A DNA stretch of 64,000 nucleotides from Rhodeus uyekii (GCA_037043235.1 JAWRVZ010000212.1:682001-746000); one strand, 5' to 3'; shown: positions 22,857 to 34,975, numbered from the stretch's first letter. Made by a program: numbers and translations. Notes: generated by a model not told the origin, from the letters alone.

Positions 22857-23168
22857 TAGTATTTTCTGTTATGCAGAGCTTCTTATTAAGATGTGGTTAG
22901 TTTAAATAAATAAGTTATTCATACGGTGTCACGTGATGCGTGTCATGCCGCACATAAACATCACAGGCTTCTTTGAGTAAACAGAAGAACTCTGACCCAA
23001 CGTACACACAAACACCCTTAAAGATCCGTAAAAACAAAAAGACCGTCATGTGACAAATTCAGAGTATAGAAAGGGAAATGTGTCATGACAACATCATCTG
23101 AAGTGAAGAGAGACAGCTGAGTGATGAACGAGTGCAGGTTTATTGAGGTCAGATAAACGAGTGCAGGT

Positions 23169-23668
23169 TTATTGAGGAACGATGAAGCTCCTCCACTTGT
23201 TGGGGTTGCAGGCCTGCAGGCCGTTGTGTTTGCGCCTGTGGTCCGTGTTCTGGGAGAAGCGGAAGCCACACGTGGGTCTCTGAGTGGTGCAGAAGGGTCT
23301 CAGTGAGTTCCCGCTGCTCTCCCGAGGGATCCGGACCCCCTCCGGAGGAAGAGCGCAGGCGAGCGGCTCCGGAGGTCTGATGGGCATCTCCACCAGAGGC
23401 TGTGAACCGGTGAGAGTTACTAACACACAACAACACGAGAACGACTGACGGGTGAGAAGGAGGTTCTGTTACCCGAGTCTGCAGGGTCACTGCTCCGGTC
23501 CATATCCCTTCTGGTCCGGTCTGTGTTCCTGCTGCTCCGGTCCATATCCCTTCTGCTCCGGTCTGTGTTCCTGCTGCTCCGGTCTGTGTCTCCATGATCT
23601 CTGCTGCTCTTCTTCTCGTCTGGAGTGAGTCTGCAGGAGTGTCTGTGAGTTGTGAGGAATGATGACAT
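23169..23668 (-). CDS. Small two-exon protein, candidate CIMIP3/GUCA1ANB orthologue
   Basis: Exon 1 is 23473-23668 (MSSFLTTHRHS, ending ADS, donor GG|GTAACA) and exon 2 is 23169-23419 (acceptor TTAG, VTLTGSQPLVEMPIRPPEP to the stop after WRSFIVPQ). They join in phase 1 to give 148 aa. Exon 1 carries a 14-residue repeat (DRSSRNTDRSRRDM, about two copies), encoded by a 42-bp tandem repeat. Exon 2 is Pro/Arg-rich with no transmembrane or signal sequence. Ending in a compact Trp/Pro-containing motif suits a ciliary microtubule inner protein. In human, GUCA1ANB (CIMIP3) lies between C6orf132 and GUCA1A, and this gene lies between the same neighbours. The identification rests on that synteny; I have not compared sequences. 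Confidence 0.5.
23473..23610. repeat. 42-bp coding tandem repeat in the CIMIP3 candidate
   Basis: On the plus strand the words TGCTCCGGTCCATATCCCTT and TGCTCCGGTCTGTGTTCCTG alternate. One period is 42 bp, hence 14 codons, so copy-number changes keep the frame. Confidence 0.8.
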
Positions 23669-23922
23669 CACAGACGCATTCTAGAATCTTCAGCGCTCAG
23701 ATCAAAGAACCTGATGACATCATGTGTCTGCAGTTCATCTTCATTTACGTCACGTGGACGTTCAGAAACAGAAAACTGCACATACATGTAACGTGTTTAT
23801 GATGTTAATGATGACATCACAGACACATTCTAGAATCTTCATGGATTATTTTTTTTTCAAACGCAGATCATACTTATCAAGTAAACAAGAACAAAACTCA
23901 ATATATTCTAGTGTCTGTCTCT

Positions 23923-23928
23923 CCATCC

Positions 23929-23970
<42 letters not shown>

Positions 23971-24600
23971 GCTTTATCTGTCCATCCATCCTTCTATCTA
24001 TTCATCATCCATCTATCCATCCACCCATCCATCCATCTATCTATCCTTTATCTGTCCATCCATCCTTCTGTCTTTCTGTCTATCTATCCATCCATCCATC
24101 TAACTATCTATCCTTTATCTGTCCATCCATCCTTCTGTCTTTCTGTCTATCTATCCATCATCTATCTATCTATCCTTTCTCTGTCCATCCATCCTTCTGT
24201 CTTTCTGTCTTTTTATCCATCCATCCATCCATCCATCCATCCATTCATCTGCTACACTATCTATCCATCCATCCATCCATCATCTGTTACTCTATCCATC
24301 CATCATCTGTTACTCTATCTATCTATCCATCCATCATCTGTTACACTATCCATCCATCCATCATCTGTTACTCTATCTATCTATCCATCCATCATCTGTT
24401 ACACTATCCATCCATCCATCATCTGTTACTCTATCTATCTATCTATCTATCTATCCATCCATCTATCATCTGTTACTCTATCCATCCATCCATCCATCCA
24501 TCCATCATCTGTTACTCTATCTATCTATCCATCATCTGTTACTCTATCTATCTATCCATCCATCATCTGTTACACTATCCATCCATCCATCATCTGTTAC

Positions 24601-24646
<46 letters not shown>

Positions 24647-24690
24647 CATCCATCTATCATCTGTTACACTATCCATCCATCCATCCATCA
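23923..24690. repeat. Large ATCT/ATCC tetranucleotide array with higher-order units
   Basis: Tetranucleotide ATCT and ATCC tracts are interrupted by CTTTATCTGTCCATCC (left half) and by CATCTGTTACTCTATC or CATCTGTTACACTATC (right half). The latter form higher-order units of about 30-60 bp. The long Ser/Ile/His-rich open frames here are repeat artefacts. Confidence 0.95.
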
Positions 24691-25494
24691 GATAGTGAAG
24701 ATGTTTGGCAGAGAGCAGTGTTGCATCATGGGAGTTGTGCGTCTGCGGGTTTCATGAATCACACTCTCACATTCTGCACATTCCCCGGATCTGAGATCGT
24801 CACGGCCGCCGCGGAGGAACCGGACGGGCCGGTTTGAGTTCTGCCTCTGACCGGGAATGATCTTTCCCACCACTCCAACTGGAGCTGATAATTCCCGGAT
24901 CGTATTTGCTCAGTCAAAGCTCGTCAGGTATTCTGAGCGGCATCAGGTTTTTCTGACAGGCATGAGCTGCTCTTAATGAACTCTGCGGTCTATTCTCAGA
25001 CTCCTTTCATCCCTCTATAATTAGAGCGACACCATTTCAGGCATCACAGTTTTCTGACATTATGGCTTTAATTCAGCATCCCATGATCTCGATTCATGTC
25101 CGTTTGCTCTCAGCAGCATATCGTTTCAGCATTAGAGAAAGATCTACGATTATCTCGCTCCCCTTCCATGTCCTCACGTGACCTTTGAACCTTTGAGTTA
25201 TCCATAGCTCATGTCCTGATGTGAACCTTTAGTTGTCCTCACTCCAACCTGCCATCAGAAACGCAAACACGCTCACTAACGAGGGCATTTACACAACACA
25301 CACTATATATAATTACACAAATTTATTATTTACAAATCCTAAAGCTTCATAATTTAGTCTTTATATGCATTATATAATTTATATGGAACCAGATGCTAAA
25401 CTGTAATGATTTATGTAGTTTTATAGTTAATATAATCAGCTATTTTATGTCACAATAAATTATTACTCTTTAAAATGATTAGAATTGTATAAAA

Positions 25495-25547
<53 letters not shown>

Positions 25548-26782
25548 TTATAATAAATATGATTTATTATTTATTATGACTTACAATTTGAGTCAAACGT
25601 ACAAGTCAAAATTATGAGGTTAAGTCGTTGTTATCTCATAATTATGACATAAACATACATAGAGAATAATTATTTTATTATTAATTAATAATTTGATTTA
25701 TGTCATATTTTTGACATTTTATGTCATGATTATGAGATGAAAAATCATAGTTAAGATTTTTTTTATTATATTTAGTATGAAATAATATCAACTTTACCTC
25801 ATAATCTAAACTTTTATCGCATAATTATGAGACATATATTAGTGTGTAATAAGTATGTAATAATCTTAGTATATAATGATTGTCATTTTATGTTACATTT
25901 TGGACTTTTAATATCGTCATTATGACATGGAAAGCCTAATTTATGTAATAAATAATAGTTTAGCATCCAAATATATCATGAATATTGAAATATTTACCTT
26001 AAAATGACCACAAAATGTGGTTTTGTGCCGAATGAGAGAGTTATTCAAGTTAATAAAACTTGAACTATTATAAAGGATTTGATTGAGGAACAAAAACAGC
26101 ATGTTGCTCAGTTTTTATAGGGTCTGTAATGTTTAAAGCACATTTTAACATTTCACTATTTACGATATTATTTATGAATGAAGAAAATGCCAATTATCTG
26201 CTTTTTTCGTAAAACACTTGATATGTAATAATTATGATGTTATGCCATATTTACTACTTTTTGTCATATTTACGACATGAAAAGTCATAATTTAGATTTT
26301 TCGGTTATGACTTTGTATGTGATAATTTCAACTTTATCTCATAATTACTACAAAAGCATGTAAAAGTCTTAACTAGTACATACTACAACATTTTATGTCA
26401 TGACTTCATTACAATTTTTCAAATTCATATTTTCTACTTTTTGTCAATATGAGCATGACATAATTTTGACATTAACACTTGCACACTTTTACACATCACT
26501 TTTATTCATAATTACACGTCATAATTAAGATTCACCAAAGCATGTTTCTGCTGTGAGGTCATAAGAACATATGAATTCTCCATGGCAACGCATCTGAGTG
26601 TGTGTGTGTGTGTGTGTGATTTGGAGCAACACTGAGGGTGTGTGTTGGGCGTACAGGTGTGTGTTTACCTGTGTGTCAGTGGGCGGGACCAGGGGCCATT
26701 TTCTGAATCCGAGCTCGAGCTCCCAGTCAGAGAAATCATGAAATCATGAAATCACGCCGATGAGATCAGTCAGTCTGCGATC
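24691..26782. other. Intergenic DNA upstream of the C6orf132 homologue
   Basis: Ordinary sequence to about 25300 is followed by AT-rich DNA with a (TA)n tract at 25498-25542. About 25590-26540 is a degenerate array of the words TCATAATTATGA, TTATGTCATA and ACTTTATCTCATAATTA in both orientations, so it may fold into hairpins. A short (GT)n run lies near 26600. Confidence 0.5.
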
Positions 26783-29700
26783 ATGAAGAAAGGACCGCTG
26801 CATTTCCTGGGTCGGAAGAATAATTCTCTCTTCGGCACCAATGTGGAGTTTAAGGAAATGGGTAAGAGAGATTCACACTCATTTAAAGGCGAGAGTTTAG
26901 AGTTTAAAGTGTTCTTCACGCGACCTTTGCACCTGTCGGGGACGCGCGCGCGTGCACGAGCACTTTACTCTCCCGAAAACACCTTCTGACAGACACGAAT
27001 AACGATTAAATCTGCTCTGGGTTAATTCGTGTAATTGAAATAAAGCCGAATTTAGTACCAAACACTTTTTTTCTAACAGACTAAACACATTTAAACATTC
27101 TGTTTCGTTTTTTCGGAAGACTGAGACGTGTCCGACAGAAACCAGTTACACTGACAGAAACCAGTTTTACTGACATATACCATAATACTAGCCTGTTTTT
27201 GTATATATACCATGATACTATCCTGTTTTTGGACATATACTATGGTAATGTCATGCTTCTTTGGAGATATACCATAATACTTCCCTGTTTTTGGACATAT
27301 ACCATAGTACTACTCTGTTTTTGGACATATACCATGGTAATGTCATACTTCTTTGGAGATATACCATAATACTACCCTGTTTTTGGACATATACCATAGT
27401 AATGTCATACTTCCTTGGAGATATACCATAATACTTCCCTGTTTTTGGAGATATACCGTAATATTACCCTGTTTTTGGACATATACCCTGGTAATGTCAT
27501 ACTTCCTTGGAGATATACCATAATACTTCCCTGTTGTTGGAGATATACCATAATATTACCCTGTTTTTGGACATATACCATGGTAATGTCATACTTCCTT
27601 GGAGATATACCATAATACTTCCCTGTTTTTGGAGCTATACCATAATATTACCCTGTTTTTGGACATATACCCTGGTAATGTCATACTTCCTTGGAGATAT
27701 ACCATAATACTTCCCTGTTGTTGGAGATATACCATAATATTACCCTGTTTTTGGACATATACCATGGTAATGTCATACTTCCTTGGAGATATACCATAAT
27801 ACTTCCCTGTTTTTGGAGATATACCATAATATTACCCTGTTTTTGGCCATATACCATGGTAATGTCATACTTCCTTGGAGATATACCATAATACTTCCCT
27901 GTTTTTGGAGATATACCATAATATTACCCTGTTTTTGGACATATACCATGGTAATGTCATACTTCCTTGGAGATATACCATAATACTTCCCTGTTTTTGG
28001 AGATATACCATAATATTACCCTGTTTTTGGCCATATACCATGGTAATGTCATACTTCCTTGGAGATATACCATAATACTTCCCTGTTTTTGGAGATATAC
28101 CATAATATTACCCTGTTTTTGGACATATACCATGGTAATGTCATACTTCTTTGGAGATATACCGTAATATTACCCTGTTTTTGGACATATACCATGGTAA
28201 TGTCATACTTCCTTGGAGTTATACCATAATACTACCCTGTTTTTGGACGTATATAGCTTGGTACTATAGAATTTTGCATGTGCACAATGTTAATATCATG
28301 TTTATACTTACAGAAATGGCATCTTTGTTTATTTCAAAGTACCATAGAATTACTACTGTGTCTTAGTTCAGTTTTACTTTAGTCTCAATGCACCAACTAA
28401 TATGCATTTTTATTCTTTGTGTAACATTTGATTATATAAAATGACTGGATACTTTAAAAACACTGGCGTAATGCAGGTCAGACTTCCTGTTTGTAATGGC
28501 GGCAGTCAGGACAGCTGAGTTTCTGGTAATTGCATCTTTAACACTTTTATAGTCGTTAAAGAACAAACACAGATAACAGAAGATGGATTACGAGATTGTA
28601 AACTGATCATATAGCAGGAACACAAAGGTCATGCATTCGAATCCTGAACCGACTGAACCACAAAAACTACTTTTTGTGATCTAAAATTAACACTTTATGT
28701 AAGAAACATCAAACAGGAAAGTGATATTTACCAAACACTGACCTTAAACTGGTCACAAAGTCAAGGGCACGAGCTACTGATATCTTGATCTCATGGTCTT
28801 GAGAAGTGGCTTTGAACTGCACATGCCGCTAGTCAAAGCAGGCACATTCACATTCATGCATTTATCAGACGCTTTTATCTAAAGTGACTTGCATTGCATT
28901 CAAGAAACAAACCCATGACCTTGGGAATCAAACCCATGACCTTGATGTTGCAAGCACCACTCTCTACTGGATGAGCTACAGGAAATAACGTGTCTTTGTT
29001 TTTCAGATAACGTGGAGCTGGTGTTGGACTCGGCTGCCATCCCAGAGTCTGGAACCGCCAAAGTGCGCTCGCGTCCCACCGTCAAACACTTCACGGTACG
29101 TCCCCAAACACGCCAGTCACATGATCAGCCTCTATCCTGGCACAGGGATACCGACTTCATTTTAGCGTTTAACATGTACAGATAATAGGATTTAACCTGT
29201 TTTTTAGGGTCACCTACAAAAAGTTGCTCAATACTAACATGTTTTTTTGGACCCCATGGGCTTCAAACAAAGTACAATACACTAATATTTTACTAAACTA
29301 GAGCTAATGTCCAAAGAACAGGGAACAACCATGGTACATGTAGCAAAAACAGCGTAAAATGATGTTGTACATCCAAAACACAGGCTAACGCTATGGTACG
29401 CTTCTGTAAATCACTGAACCCCTGCACACCCGTAAGCAAATAACGTGGCATTTTTTTTAAGCACCATGTAAATTCTTTGGTATATGAAAATGGTAATCAA
29501 ATATACTGTGAGAATATCAATTACCAGTACGATCTGAACGGGTTTCAGGACGTCCCCACTCTAGAATTTTTGCAATATTTATATACGTTTAGCTATTTCA
29601 TTGAGGGAAATGTGCACGTTTCCAGAGACACACCTTTAGCTTCAGGACAAACACACCCTTCAGCATATAAACACACTTTCCCGCTGACAGAACAAAGCAA

Positions 29701-32700
29701 GCACACACACAGCAGTACATTGTATCACCCTGGTGATGATGACCAGATCACAGTAAACACAGTAATTGATGATCTGAGCGTGTTCAGACCAGAGCGATTC
29801 ACCCTCTCCCGTCATGAGATCAGGATCCTGATGATTCAGCTGTTCCGACTCTCTCCCGTCAGCTCAGAGTTTCCCAAACCGGCAGGTGCTGTTTTGAATA
29901 CACGTGTTTTGTTTGTGTTCCTCAGCGATCTGGCAATCGCACACACTCACAATCTACAGCAATAAGGAGCATCATACTTTCTGAACACATCTCTAATATT
30001 AGTTCAGTTTCCATGCAAGTTGGTTTGAATGATTGATTTGAGGCCTCAGTCGGTTTAGAACATTGCTCGGGTTTTTTTGCTTTGCTGATTCTTCCATAAA
30101 GACAGAAAAACCTGAAACACGAACGCATGTATTTAAGAGGTGTGTCCCTTTTTGCATGTCAGTGAACTGAAAGAACAAGAATAAAAGTGATGAAAGTGTT
30201 TGTAAAGAAAAATCATCAAGCTATTTCTGAATTAACAGACCCGAAATGTTACATTTTACACAGAAAATGTGTATCGAGCGCACTCAGTTTAGCAACCTGA
30301 ACACTCCCATGATGTTTTTATAACAATCATTCACATTACGGGGTGTTGGCGAGGAGTGTCCAAGACTCTCAGAATTCATCTGATTCACAGAGACACATCT
30401 GGAACATTATCTCACCCGGAGTGTGAGTGTGAGATCGGGATGGGTTCTGCTGTCAATGGTTTATGCATGAAAAAGAAAGAGGCGAGTCGAGAGAAAGACT
30501 CCATGTCCTTGAACGTCATTAAGTCTCTAAATAGTTTAGTTTATGGGAAACTGGTTGGTTTAGTGCCTAGAAACTCAAACTGACTCAGTGGCTCCTACAA
30601 TGAAAGGTGTGTTACTGCACCTTTTAACAGTCTCCTTCAACCAGGATGATTCTGATAATGTTTCTCTTTAAATCCCAGTCGTCCGAGAGCGTCCAAGGCT
30701 TTGCGGTTCCAACTCCCAAGGTGCCGGTTCTTCCACCCTTCATGGAACCCAAGCTAAATGGTACAAGTGAGATCACAACTCAACAAACACGATGATCGGG
30801 AATAGCAGATAACGGCTTGAACAATAGGATGGGAATGGGAGCAGGTACTTAAATCATGATGTTTTAATGAAGTTGTCTTTTTGTAGGAAGTACCCCAACT
30901 CTCCCGAAAGGAAGAATGCTTTCCGTCCCCGACATTATTGAAGGAGAAATACTTATACCTCCTCCACCCAGCTCCGCCCCTCCACCCCCTCCATCCTCTT
31001 CAGCTCCACCTCCTCCATCATTCATCCCTCGCCCACCACAGTTCTCAACAAACCCTTCTGTAAACCATGCAAGCCTGCAGCCTCCTCCAATGGCACCCCC
31101 AAAACCTCCATCACTTACCGGGTCTGAGTACAGTTCAGATTTAGACCTGGCCTCCCTCAAACCTCCTTCAATGGCTCCTCCAAAACCTCCATCTGACACA
31201 TCCAGCATCAGAGGTTCCCTTTCCAGCCTGGACGTCCAAGATATCCCAGAATGCCCTAAATTCACTCCACCGCCACCCCCAGGAGTGAAAGCGCCACCCG
31301 CTCCTGCTAAATCTCCAAAAGCAGTGCCTCAAAAACCCATCCGAATGTCCTCCATACCTAATCTGGATATCCAGTCCCAAACTCCAGCACCACCAGTTGC
31401 TTCTAATCCAACACCATCTAGCTTCAAACCCCAGAACACAGCCAAAGTCTACAACGTGCAGAAGAGCGCATTACTTGGTGGACAGGTTGACACGGAAAGG
31501 GTCCAGTCCATTCTTCTGCTGGAAGATTCTTCGGGAAATACGGTTGGTGTACTCAATGGGAATAGTGGGAAAAATGGTGGATCTCTCCAACCAGTCCAGT
31601 CAGTGGTGCCGCCAACTAAACCAGCCCGTCAGAACAGCTCCGCCAATCAGCTACAGAACGACCAGCCAGACACGGCACAAGCGCCAAGTCAACAAGTCAA
31701 GGTCGAGGCCCAAATCAATCCTGAGCCTGTCATGGTACAAAACATCCCCACGGAGGTTCCAACACCCATCAAAGTCTCACCCAAAATAGAGAAGAAAACA
31801 CCTGATGTTCGGCAGATGATGTTGGAGTCCCCTGGCAGGTCTCGCAGGTACAGCCCGGGCACAACCCACCGACAGCTCAACACACGGGCAGCAGATGGCA
31901 CAGTGAAGAAAGAGTCGTCTACCTCACCATTCGCCCTGCTGTTGGCTGCAAAGGAAAGAGAAAAGCAGAGAGCAGCTCTATCCCAAACGAACAGCAACTC
32001 CACAGAGCCAGTCAATTCTGTGATCCAACCTAGTGTAGAAAAACCAAACTCCTTTACCGTCACTCCTCGAGACCCAACACCAGACACTCCCAATGCACAA
32101 CTAAAGTCAACCACAAACGTGCAACCAGTCCCTAAAGAAGAGGTTATACAGGTGTCCTACTCAAAGCCAGAGCAAAGCTCAAGTCCTCAACAGCGCAGCT
32201 CAATCAACAGCTCTGAAGGTGGTCTGGGTGTCAGAGATGTGGAAAGCGGAGAAGACTTAACATTCATTCCTCCACCTCCTGAATTTGCCAACTCCGACAA
32301 TGAGGATGAACCTCCAGTTCCCCCACCTAGTCACGCCGCTCCTGCTGCCCCTGTGAAAATTGCCTCTCAACCCTCTAAAACCTTACCTAGTATACCCACT
32401 CCAATCATTAACTGCCCCCCGCCAAGCAACCCTGCTCCTGCCAAACCCTCCGTACCCTCTCCAATCATTAACTGCCCCCCGCCAAGCCACCCCGCTCCTG
32501 CCAAACCCTTCATACCCGCTCCAATTAACTGCCCCCCGCCAAGCCACCCCGCTCCTGCTGCCCCAGTGAAAACTATTAAACCCTTCTTACCTGCAACTCC
32601 CCCTTCTCCATCCCCTGCCAAACCCTCCCCACCTGCTACACCTCCTCCTGTAACCAACGGCCCCCTCGTTTCCCCCAAACCCAAACTACCCACCTATCCT

Positions 32701-34155
32701 CCAAAAGCCCCAGTCCCTCCACCAAACCTCCAGGCCCAACCCAAACCAGTTCAAACGAAAGCCACCCAACCCCCTGCACAGGGACCTCCATCAGTCTCCG
32801 CTAGCCAGGCAACTCTTCTCAGTATCTTGCAGAAGAAGATGCTGGAGATGGACCCCAAGTTCTCAGCAAACAAGGAGGTGGAGTCTAGCGGGGATGACTG
32901 GAACTCTCCACTGTCTGATGACGAGTCCTCGTCACCGCCCGCCACATCCAATCCTCTAAAGACCAAAAGTGCGACCCTGCCGGTGCAATCCCGTGGACTG
33001 GACCTGAAGGAGCTGGAGAGCAAAGCGGCCAGAAAAGCTCAGGATTTAGCCTCTTCAGCCAAATCTCAGAACAGGTAAACTTAAAGTTGCACGTAGTACT
33101 TCTGTAATAGCGTTTTGTGAGTGAAGCATTACGTTAAGAGAGGAAAACAAGCCAGGGAAAAGATCGGAGATTTAAAAGTTTCTCTATATGACGAGAGAGC
33201 GCTAATGATACCCTGCAATGTAACAAAAGATACAAGTTTAAAACCTAAATTCACACTGTGAGGATTAGTCACAATTGGGAGAAATTCAGTGGGAGTTGCC
33301 TTTTATACTCCGAGGAGGAAACAGGTTTCCATAGGAGATTTGGCAGATTATGTAAAGAAAGATTACGTAACGTTTTTCTTTGGAATAACATGCACAATGG
33401 TTCAGTCAACCCAGTCCACACCTCCCTGAAGCACATGCACATAGCTGGGATATCTATTTGATGTGTGTTTTCACCTGGAGGATAAATAAACCGCTAAAAT
33501 ATTCTCACTGAAACTGCAGAAACATTCAACAGTTGTTCCCATGATATTCATGCTTTTATTGGGCTTTTTTCCAACTTTATATTTCTCTAGTGTGTTTGTT
33601 TGAACAGTAAACTCTCACTCCTCCAATGGGAGTTTTCTCTCTATCAACATCACTTTTTCTGAACTCCAATTGAGTCTTGAGTTTCTTCTGGGAACAAACA
33701 CTCACAATATTCCTCATTATCATAATTCATGCGCAGAATAAAGGGGCGGGGCTTGAGTGAGTGAGTCATGTGCTGAAACGGGCGGGGCATTTCCCAAATA
33801 CACTGGAAGCTCTCGACCAATCACAACACACCAATCCAGACGACCAATCAGAGCACAGTGTGCTTTCAGAAGGCGGGGCTTCATAGAGACAGGAACTAAA
33901 CAGAGCGTTTCTGACCGACTGGGAAGAGACGAATATGGGGAAAGTAATCGACATTTAAGCAGGAAAACCTGATCTAGTGTAAACAAACATCTATTTAATG
34001 CTGGCCATGACTTTAAAGAAGTGTTCACATGAGATGTTAACTCCTATTCTTTATCCCTCAGTAACGGACCGTCAAACAAACAGCAGTACGGGATGACGTT
34101 CACCGTGAGACCAGGAAGCAAACAGCCCATAACGCCGGTGATCAAAGACGCTTGA
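26783..34155 (+). CDS. c6orf132: C6orf132 homologue, proline-rich protein
   Basis: The exons are 26783-26861 (MKKGPLHFLGRKNNSLFG), 29007-29095, 30679-30766, 30887-33074 and 34062-34155, giving 845 aa with consistent phases. The N-terminus is a short basic FLG/LFG-type start followed by VELVLDSAAIPESG. The large exon has polyproline runs (PPPPPSS), repeated APPKPPS units, a conserved-looking KVYNVQKSALLGGQVDTERV patch and an LSILQKKMLEMDPKFS helix. The C-terminus is GMTFTVRPGSKQPITPVIKDA. No catalytic domain is seen. The polyproline segments suggest SH3/EVH1-type or profilin binding, and the family's function is not known to me. Identification combines protein character and position next to guca1. 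An alternative end for exon 3 (after AAATG) keeps the same phase. Confidence 0.8.
27175..28262. repeat. 92-bp minisatellite in intron 1 of the C6orf132 homologue
   Basis: Successive copies start exactly 92 bp apart (for example 27415, 27507, 27599, 27691, 27783, 27875, 27967). Each copy has three subunits of 30, 30 and 32 bp, all related to GGAGATATACCATAATACTT. Copies are nearly identical in the centre and diverge at both ends. Because 92 is not a multiple of 3, every copy yields the same overlapping 66-codon open frame, which is not a gene. Confidence 0.95.
28845..28985 (-). mobile_element. tRNA-derived SINE, copy 3 (best preserved)
   Basis: The minus strand reads CCTGTAGCTCATCCAGTAGAG (A-box region; one base over twenty in total is avoided by noting TAGCTCA and GTAGAG as the key words), then GGTTTGATTCC (B box), then a body and the tail AAAAGCGTCTGATAAATGC. 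It lies just before exon 2 of the C6orf132 homologue. The B-box region is partly duplicated (CCCATGACCTTGGGAATCAAA). Confidence 0.75.
30887..33074 (+). CDS. c6orf132: Large exon 4 of the C6orf132 homologue
   Basis: This 2,188-nt exon holds most of the coding sequence. It begins after TTTTTGTAG (GSTPTLPKGRMLSVPD) and ends AACAG|GTAAAC. Internal tandem units lie at about 32395-32560, where the motif I(I)NCPPPS(N/H)PAPAKP occurs three times with nearly identical DNA, a recent expansion that keeps the frame. It is open throughout. Confidence 0.85.
33075..34061. other. Intron 4 of the C6orf132 homologue
   Basis: No exon or clear repeat is seen. The sequence is ordinary intronic DNA, with a GC-richer stretch at about 33740-33900. 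Confidence 0.5.
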
Positions 34156-34787
34156 TCCGGAGATCATTCTCAACTGGAAATAATCCAGAGACGTGCCTTA
34201 CATACGCACACACCTGCCTGACAGACGCTCCTCGCTCTATTACCGTTGTTGCTGAAGTATTACTGTACGTTCGACCGCGGCTCCGTCACGGATCCCTAGA
34301 GCTGCTGTGGAGCAACTGTGCCTTTTAACATCCTAACTTTTAATTTAATCCATTCAAATCACTTGTTTAATCCAGTTCCTAATTGGTTGTTTTTATCTGG
34401 TTCACTTGACGTTTCTTTTTGTGCTAAAAACGTCTGAGTTTAGCAAATTCTTTGCTAGTTAATGTACAGTGATGGATTATTTCCAGGTCAAAACATGTAT
34501 TTTATGAACTAAAGTATAAAATAAGCCTTAAAATATAGATGTAAATGCAATAGATGATGCGTACGAAGGCTTGAACTCATGAAGCAAACGTCACTTCTGC
34601 ACGAGGACACTGGATGAAAATAAGCTTGTGTGTAAATAAGACATTTTTCTCACTCGTCTTTAAAGGTCAAAAGGTCAATAATTGTGCTTTATTAATCAAG
34701 GAAATTATTTGTACGACTATTTTATGTGAGATTGTTGTTTTGGACGTTTAACGATTTGTTACACTTGAAGGGAAAAACAGAACCTGT

Positions 34788-34793
34788 AATAAA
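34788..34793 (+). terminator. c6orf132: Poly(A) signal of the C6orf132 homologue
   Basis: AATAAA lies about 630 bp after the stop codon and is the best signal before the opposing wdr77 3' end. Confidence 0.6.
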
Positions 34794-34828
34794 AAGCATA
34801 CGAGAGCTGGAATAGACAGATGACAAAC

Positions 34829-34834
34829 TTTATT
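34829..34834 (-). terminator. wdr77: Poly(A) signal of wdr77
   Basis: TTTATT on the plus strand is AATAAA on the minus strand, 142 bp beyond the wdr77 stop codon. It lies about 36 bp from the opposing C6orf132 signal, so cleavage sites of the two genes probably overlap. Confidence 0.55.
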
Positions 34835-34975
34835 GAACAGTGAATCTTTATCTCAGGTGGAAAGTGTGAAATGTTGGTTTGAGAGGAAAAGAGCGTTGCT
34901 GGAAAACGTCTGCTTACACCACGTTCCTCCTGAATGAGCTGGTGATCCTCGCAGGCGTGCGTTACCCATGATGCT

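Noticed and set aside
23149..23595. 148-codon frame starting METQTGAAG
   Set aside because: It is a different frame over the 42-bp repeat of the CIMIP3 candidate. The other frame has proper donor, acceptor and phase, and this one reads through the intron.
23724..24837. Open frames of more than 300 codons rich in Ser, Ile, His and Tyr
   Set aside because: They are translations of ATCT/ATCC tetranucleotide repeats, open in several frames at once.
27415..28366. Series of identical 66-codon frames (MEIYHN type)
   Set aside because: They recur every 92 bp because of the minisatellite; the period is not a multiple of three and there is no gene structure.
28920..28985. A functional tRNA gene
   Set aside because: A- and B-box words are present, but no acceptor stem or full cloverleaf can be formed, and the same unit is repeated with a LINE-like tail, so it is a SINE.
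30864..31265. Gly-rich minus-strand frame
   Set aside because: It is the shadow of proline codons in the C6orf132 exon.
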